In this document: piece after piece, positions 60,544 to 64,000 of the stretch | Layout: each line of letters begins with the position of its first letter | Numbering within the stretch: position 1 is the first letter of the stretch | From: Petrocella sp024636985 | GTDB lineage: Bacteria > Bacillota > Clostridia > Lachnospirales > Vallitaleaceae | NCBI GenBank assembly: GCA_024636985.1 | Contig: JAGXFY010000029.1 | Span: 1 to 64,000, forward strand | Direction: 5' to 3' | Length of the DNA stretch: 64,000 nucleotides | Program-made: the position numbers and the translations under genes | Notes under the pieces: model-generated | Seen by the model: only the letters and a program-made list of their open reading frames with translations | The model's database searches: none | Told to the model about the DNA's origin: nothing

Positions 60544-61908
60544 TTAGTTTTTACTTGCAATTAGATTCTTGTACCAATAATAGGATTCTTTAGGTGTCCG
60601 CTTACCGGTTTCAAAATCAACATGTACAAGACCGAATCGTTCTTTATAACCTTCTGCCCATTCGAAATTATCCAATAATGACCACTGGAAATAACCACGA
60701 ATATCATTGCCTTCTTGATAGGATTTGTCTAATTGGCGTAAATATCGATCCAAAAAGTCAATCCTACCTTCGTCATGAACCTTGCCATCTAAGGATACCC
60801 AGTCCTTATTGGACAAACCATTCTCTGTAATATAGATTGGTGTCTGGTAACGCTCATACATGAACTTTGTACCCCAATACATAATGCCTTCTGACACAAG
60901 CCAGTTAAGCGCTGTAAAAGGTTGACCCGGCTTTTGCTTACTGACTTTCACATAAGGTCCATCTGCTTCAACCACTGGCCCTTGATATAAATTAAGTCCA
61001 ATGAAATCCACTTTCTGAGAAATAAGTTCAAAGTCTTTTCTTAATTGTTCTTCTTCCGGTAAATATTCTCTGTACATCTTTGTTACCCAGTCGGGGTATT
61101 TTCCGAGCATAATTGGATCATACCAATAATCGTTGTCAAAGGTAAAGTCATAGTCATCTTTATTTTCTGTTTTCTCATATCGATTAAACATAAAATCTCT
61201 TGCCGCATCTACATCTGCTTGTTCTAATGATTTTGGAACAACTGCATTGGCTACAAAAGCAAACCCAACAGATGCCTCCGGTTGCGCATCTTTTATAACC
61301 TTAAGAGATTTACCGTGAGCCAATAAAGTGTTGTGTGTCATACGTATAATGTCAAAGGCGCTGTAGTGATGTCCCGGTGCATGTACGCCTGAGAAATAGC
61401 CAAGCCCGATAAAGCATTGTGGCTCGTTAAGTGTCATCCAATACTTGACCCGATCGCCCAAGCAATCTACCATTACTTTTGTATACTCAGCAAACCAGTC
61501 TGAGGAAGCATCATTCAGCCATTGACCTTTTTTATAGAGTTCATAGGGATAGTCCCAATGAAATAGAGTAACATAAGGTTCAATGCCTGCTTCAAGTAGG
61601 GCATCTACAAAACGGCTGTAATAGTCAAGACCTTTTGCACTTACTTCTCCGATACCGTTTGGCAAAACCCTTGGCCATGAAATTGAAAATCTGTAGGCTT
61701 TCACACCCAACTCTTTGAGTATTGCAACGTCTTCTTCTAATTTATGGTATGAATCACAAGCCACGTCACCATGGTCCATATTATAGACTTTACCTTCAAC
61801 TTTGGTAAACATATCCCAAACGGAGAGACCTTTTCCGTCATCGTAAGCGCCGCCTTCTATTTGATAGGATGCTGTTGCTGCACCCCATATAAATGATTGA
61901 TCAAACAT
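60544..61908 (-). CDS. GH1 beta-glucosidase
   Basis: 454 residues, full length for glycoside hydrolase family 1. FIWGAATASYQIEGGAYDDG at the start, acid/base Glu in YWMTLNEPQCFIGLGY near 166, nucleophile Glu in IYITENGLSNKDW near 358, and FQWSLLDNFEWAEGYKERFG for the substrate platform. It cleaves beta-glucosides such as cellobiose inside the cell. It is downstream of two sugar permease genes, so imported oligosaccharides are its probable substrate. AGGAGG precedes the ATG. Confidence 0.96.
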   Translation of the reverse strand: MFDQSFIWGAATASYQIEGGAYDDGKGLSVWDMFTKVEGKVYNMDHGDVACDSYHKLEEDVAILKELGVKAYRFSISWPRVLPNGIGEVSAKGLDYYSRFVDALLEAGIEPYVTLFHWDYPYELYKKGQWLNDASSDWFAEYTKVMVDCLGDRVKYWMTLNEPQCFIGLGYFSGVHAPGHHYSAFDIIRMTHNTLLAHGKSLKVIKDAQPEASVGFAFVANAVVPKSLEQADVDAARDFMFNRYEKTENKDDYDFTFDNDYWYDPIMLGKYPDWVTKMYREYLPEEEQLRKDFELISQKVDFIGLNLYQGPVVEADGPYVKVSKQKPGQPFTALNWLVSEGIMYWGTKFMYERYQTPIYITENGLSNKDWVSLDGKVHDEGRIDFLDRYLRQLDKSYQEGNDIRGYFQWSLLDNFEWAEGYKERFGLVHVDFETGKRTPKESYYWYKNLIASKN

Positions 61909-61942
61909 AATGTCCTCCTAATAGCTGTTCTAATCTAAATGT

Positions 61943-61962
61943 GGTTAAAGGGTTAAAACTGT
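61943..61962 (-). repeat. MITE-like repeat, copy H (fragment)
   Basis: GGTTAAAGGGTTAAAACTG, one degraded end only, between the beta-glucosidase and permease genes. Confidence 0.4.
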
Positions 61963-61988
61963 ATTTTGATTACGTATCGTATTCTTCT

Positions 61989-62837
61989 TTACTCCTTAAG
62001 ACCGCCAAGCGCCACCCCTGCAATAATGTATCTTGAGAAAATAAGATATACAATGAGTAGTGGTAGAATTGTCATCGCAATTCCAAGGTAAATGCCACCA
62101 AATTCAGTCCTATAAATATCTGCTTTAAGTAGCTGAACCAACATGGGCAATGTGTATTTCTTCTCATCTGAAATCAACATTAAAGGCATAAGGAAATTAT
62201 TCCAAGAGCCGACAAAAGCGAAAATACCCATCGTAGCCAATGCCGGCTTCATCACAGGCAAGGCAATTGTATGAAAAATCTGTATTTCTTTTGCACCGTC
62301 AATTCTTGCTGCACTTACCAGATCCTTTGGAAAAGATGATAGTAAATACTGTCGAATGAAAAAGACAGTAGCCGGTGTCGCCATTGCAGGGAAAATCAAG
62401 GGTATATAACTGTCTGTAAGGTTCGCATTCAACATCATGCGATAAAAACCGATCATGCTGATCTGAGCCGGTATCATCAGAATAAAAGCAATTAAAGCAA
62501 ATATGTACTTTTTCGCTTTGAAATCATAAACAACAAGACCATATGCCGTTAATGCACTAAAATATAAAGCCATAAAAGTGGCACTTGCAGATATGGTGAA
62601 ACTATTTAAAAAACCACGCCATATATCAAAGCCTCTATTGGTCAACACTGTATAGTTGTATTCCATGAAGCCACTGGGTATAAGAGAAAAACCTTGCTGT
62701 ATCTGATCCGTGGATCTTGTTGCATTCACAATAAGGATCCAAAAAGGCATGATGCTAAGTATCATAAGCAAAAAACATACAATATAGATCCAAGATGCTT
62801 TTAGCCAATAAAATTTTCCTAATCTATGCTCACTCAT
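61989..62837 (-). CDS. Sugar ABC transporter permease (MalG-type)
   Basis: 282 residues with six membrane helices. The carbohydrate permease loop EAA-like motif SAARIDGAKEIQIFHTIALP lies near 180, contacting the ATPase. GVALGGLKE at the end is typical of MalG. It overlaps the next permease by 8 nt, so the two are co-translated. No ATPase is in view; such systems often share a central MsmK-type ATPase. Confidence 0.93.
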   Translation of the reverse strand: MSEHRLGKFYWLKASWIYIVCFLLMILSIMPFWILIVNATRSTDQIQQGFSLIPSGFMEYNYTVLTNRGFDIWRGFLNSFTISASATFMALYFSALTAYGLVVYDFKAKKYIFALIAFILMIPAQISMIGFYRMMLNANLTDSYIPLIFPAMATPATVFFIRQYLLSSFPKDLVSAARIDGAKEIQIFHTIALPVMKPALATMGIFAFVGSWNNFLMPLMLISDEKKYTLPMLVQLLKADIYRTEFGGIYLGIAMTILPLLIVYLIFSRYIIAGVALGGLKE

Positions 62838-63789
62838 GTAGAGTACCTGCCTTTCTTAGTTTACCAAACAAAGGCTTTTTAATTCTTTCATCGTCTCCCA
62901 TGACTTTGAATATAATCATACTGACAATCACAATCATAACCAGTAGCGTTATGGAGGCGGTCGCAGCTACATAATAATTTCTACTACCACTAAAAGCCTG
63001 CCTGTAGATAAACATCGTAACTGTTTCAATAGAATAATCCGGGTTGCCTCTTAATGTTAACAAGAAGGGAATATCAAACATTTGCATGCCACCGATAAAA
63101 GAGGTTACCAGTACATACAAAGTAATCGGCTTAATAAGAGGTAGGGTTATACCAAAAAACATCTGACCACTTGTGGCCCCATCTACCATAGCTGCTTCAT
63201 AGAGTGAAGGGTTAATGCCTAAAATGCCTGCCATAAGAATGATAAATGTATTGCCATACCACATCCAAAACTGGATAAAGGCTACGATGGATCTAGTGGC
63301 GCCCGCACTTCTAAAGAATTCAAAAGGCTCACTTAGAACACCAAATTGAATCAGCAATTGATTGATTGGTCCCATTGGATAACTAAAAAGCGTACTAAAA
63401 AGTATGGATACAGAAGCGGCAGTAATAATATTAGGCATATAAAACAATACCTTAAAAAGTCCTGCACCTTTAAGCTTCATTCTTGCGTCTGAAAACCATT
63501 TTGCCAATAACAGTGCCAAGCCGATTTGTGGAATAAAGTTCATGGTCCAGATGATCCATGTGTTTCTAAGTGCTTTTAAGAATAATTCATTTTGAAGCAA
63601 AGCGAAGTAATTCTTAAATCCAACATAATTCATCTGGGTTTCCCAACCTGCAAGATCTGAAAAACTTAACTGAAAGGTGTAAAAAATCGGATACAGTTGG
63701 AAGACCAAAAAGGCAATAATGAATGGTGCAACAAAGAAATAACCGTACTTATCATAATTAACCAGTTGGTGCTTAGTATTATTTGCCAT
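62830..63789 (-). CDS. Sugar ABC transporter permease (MalF-type)
   Basis: 319 residues with six helices. YGYFFVAPFIIAFLVFQLYP and the EAA loop YEAAMVDGATSGQMFFGITL near 200. Partner of the MalG-type permease at 61989. Located between the solute-binding protein gene and the second permease, with a hairpin upstream at 63883-63909. Confidence 0.93.
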   Translation of the reverse strand: MANNTKHQLVNYDKYGYFFVAPFIIAFLVFQLYPIFYTFQLSFSDLAGWETQMNYVGFKNYFALLQNELFLKALRNTWIIWTMNFIPQIGLALLLAKWFSDARMKLKGAGLFKVLFYMPNIITAASVSILFSTLFSYPMGPINQLLIQFGVLSEPFEFFRSAGATRSIVAFIQFWMWYGNTFIILMAGILGINPSLYEAAMVDGATSGQMFFGITLPLIKPITLYVLVTSFIGGMQMFDIPFLLTLRGNPDYSIETVTMFIYRQAFSGSRNYYVAATASITLLVMIVIVSMIIFKVMGDDERIKKPLFGKLRKAGTLHE

Positions 63790-63882
63790 TGTAATCTCCT
63801 ATCTTAATTCTTAAGCTCTTTTTATAAGCAATCGATTAAACTTTGTCTGTGTCATGTACTTAATATTTTTACTTCATAGGAA

Positions 63883-63909
63883 AGGGATGAAAGACAAGCC
63901 TTCATCCCT
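63883..63909 (-). terminator. Intercistronic hairpin after the solute-binding gene
   Basis: AGGGATGAA-9 nt-TTCATCCCT followed by TTCC on the minus strand. Without a true T-run it is probably a partial terminator or stabiliser that lets the binding protein be made in excess over the permeases. Confidence 0.65.
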
Positions 63910-63916
63910 GTAAGAT

Positions 63917-64000
63917 TTAATATTCTAAACTAGGGAATTGGTTTTTAACTGATGAGATAAAATCCTCCATCGCAGCATCACGTTCTTTTTCACCTTTGGA
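63917..64000 (-). CDS. Partial CDS, C-terminus of the sugar-binding protein
   Basis: The last 27 codons before a TAA at 63917 (GEKERDAAMEDFISSVKNQF, then PSLEY) run to the window edge. The position, directly upstream of MalF/MalG permeases, and the helical ending fit an extracellular solute-binding lipoprotein; the family is inferred from context. Confidence 0.7.
   Translation of the reverse strand, partial: SKGEKERDAAMEDFISSVKNQFPSLEY

Overview
The window is low-GC, gene-dense bacterial DNA with strong GGAGG-type ribosome sites, mostly ATG and some TTG/GTG starts, and mostly single genes or short operons. Gene content (SelD/MnmH with a YedF-like DsrE protein, K+-type membrane pyrophosphatase, T-box controlled argS, SLH/NlpC wall protein, DUF4173/DUF2975 pair, many c-di-GMP proteins) points to an anaerobic Firmicute of class Clostridia. 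Lachnospirales/Vallitalea-like is my guess from style only. No plasmid, phage structural gene or CRISPR array is visible.

Layout. 1-5.7 kb: tail of an unknown membrane protein gene, an EamA-HAD-recQ operon and a secreted SLH/SH3/NlpC hydrolase. 5.7-7.2 kb: divergent SHOCT / ArsR-type genes, then a convergent gap with a cruciform-like element. 7.2-12.4 kb: small unknown proteins, a threonine aldolase, an acyl-carrier-like protein without its serine, and a DUF2975-HTH-DUF4173 operon. 12.7-15.3 kb: selenium module. 15.3-20.5 kb: a double GGDEF protein and an ArsR / permease / thioredoxin-like / CoA-disulfide-reductase cluster with a decayed second ArsR. 20.5-23.5 kb: MFS exporter, YhdH-type oxidoreductase and a small membrane protein.

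23.6-33.8 kb is the accessory part. Two nearly identical ~263-bp direct repeats enclose argS (T-box), a zinc-ribbon coiled-coil membrane protein with C-terminal repeats, and a 1311-residue protein that looks like a nuclease-STAND NTPase defence protein. Each repeat carries what looks like a complete ~120-nt small RNA gene (promoter TTGGCA-N17-TATAAT, hairpin, intrinsic terminator), and the right copy still holds a scrap of the argS 3' end. Immediately beyond lies a wrecked sugar-uptake locus: an ABC ATPase fused by deletion to the tail of a permease, and the last ~55 codons of a LacI-type regulator.

33.8-64 kb is mostly core: CPBP protease, tRNA-Ser, HD-GYP protein, membrane pyrophosphatase, malic enzyme, ferritin-like protein, patatin, a Crp-type regulator facing two YdcZ transporters, a DjlA-like co-chaperone, two epimerase-type genes separated by an IS110 element, an iron alcohol dehydrogenase overlapping a PAS-GGDEF-HD-GYP gene, an orphan response regulator, mutY, a GlpA-like oxidoreductase, a nuclease-helicase fusion, and a beta-glucosidase / sugar ABC operon running off the end.

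A ~116-bp inverted-repeat family (ends GGTTAAAGTGTCAAAAC) occurs about eight times in different orientations and states of decay, always in intergenic DNA, and looks like a MITE. By-eye reading only: no alignment, folding or database search was run.
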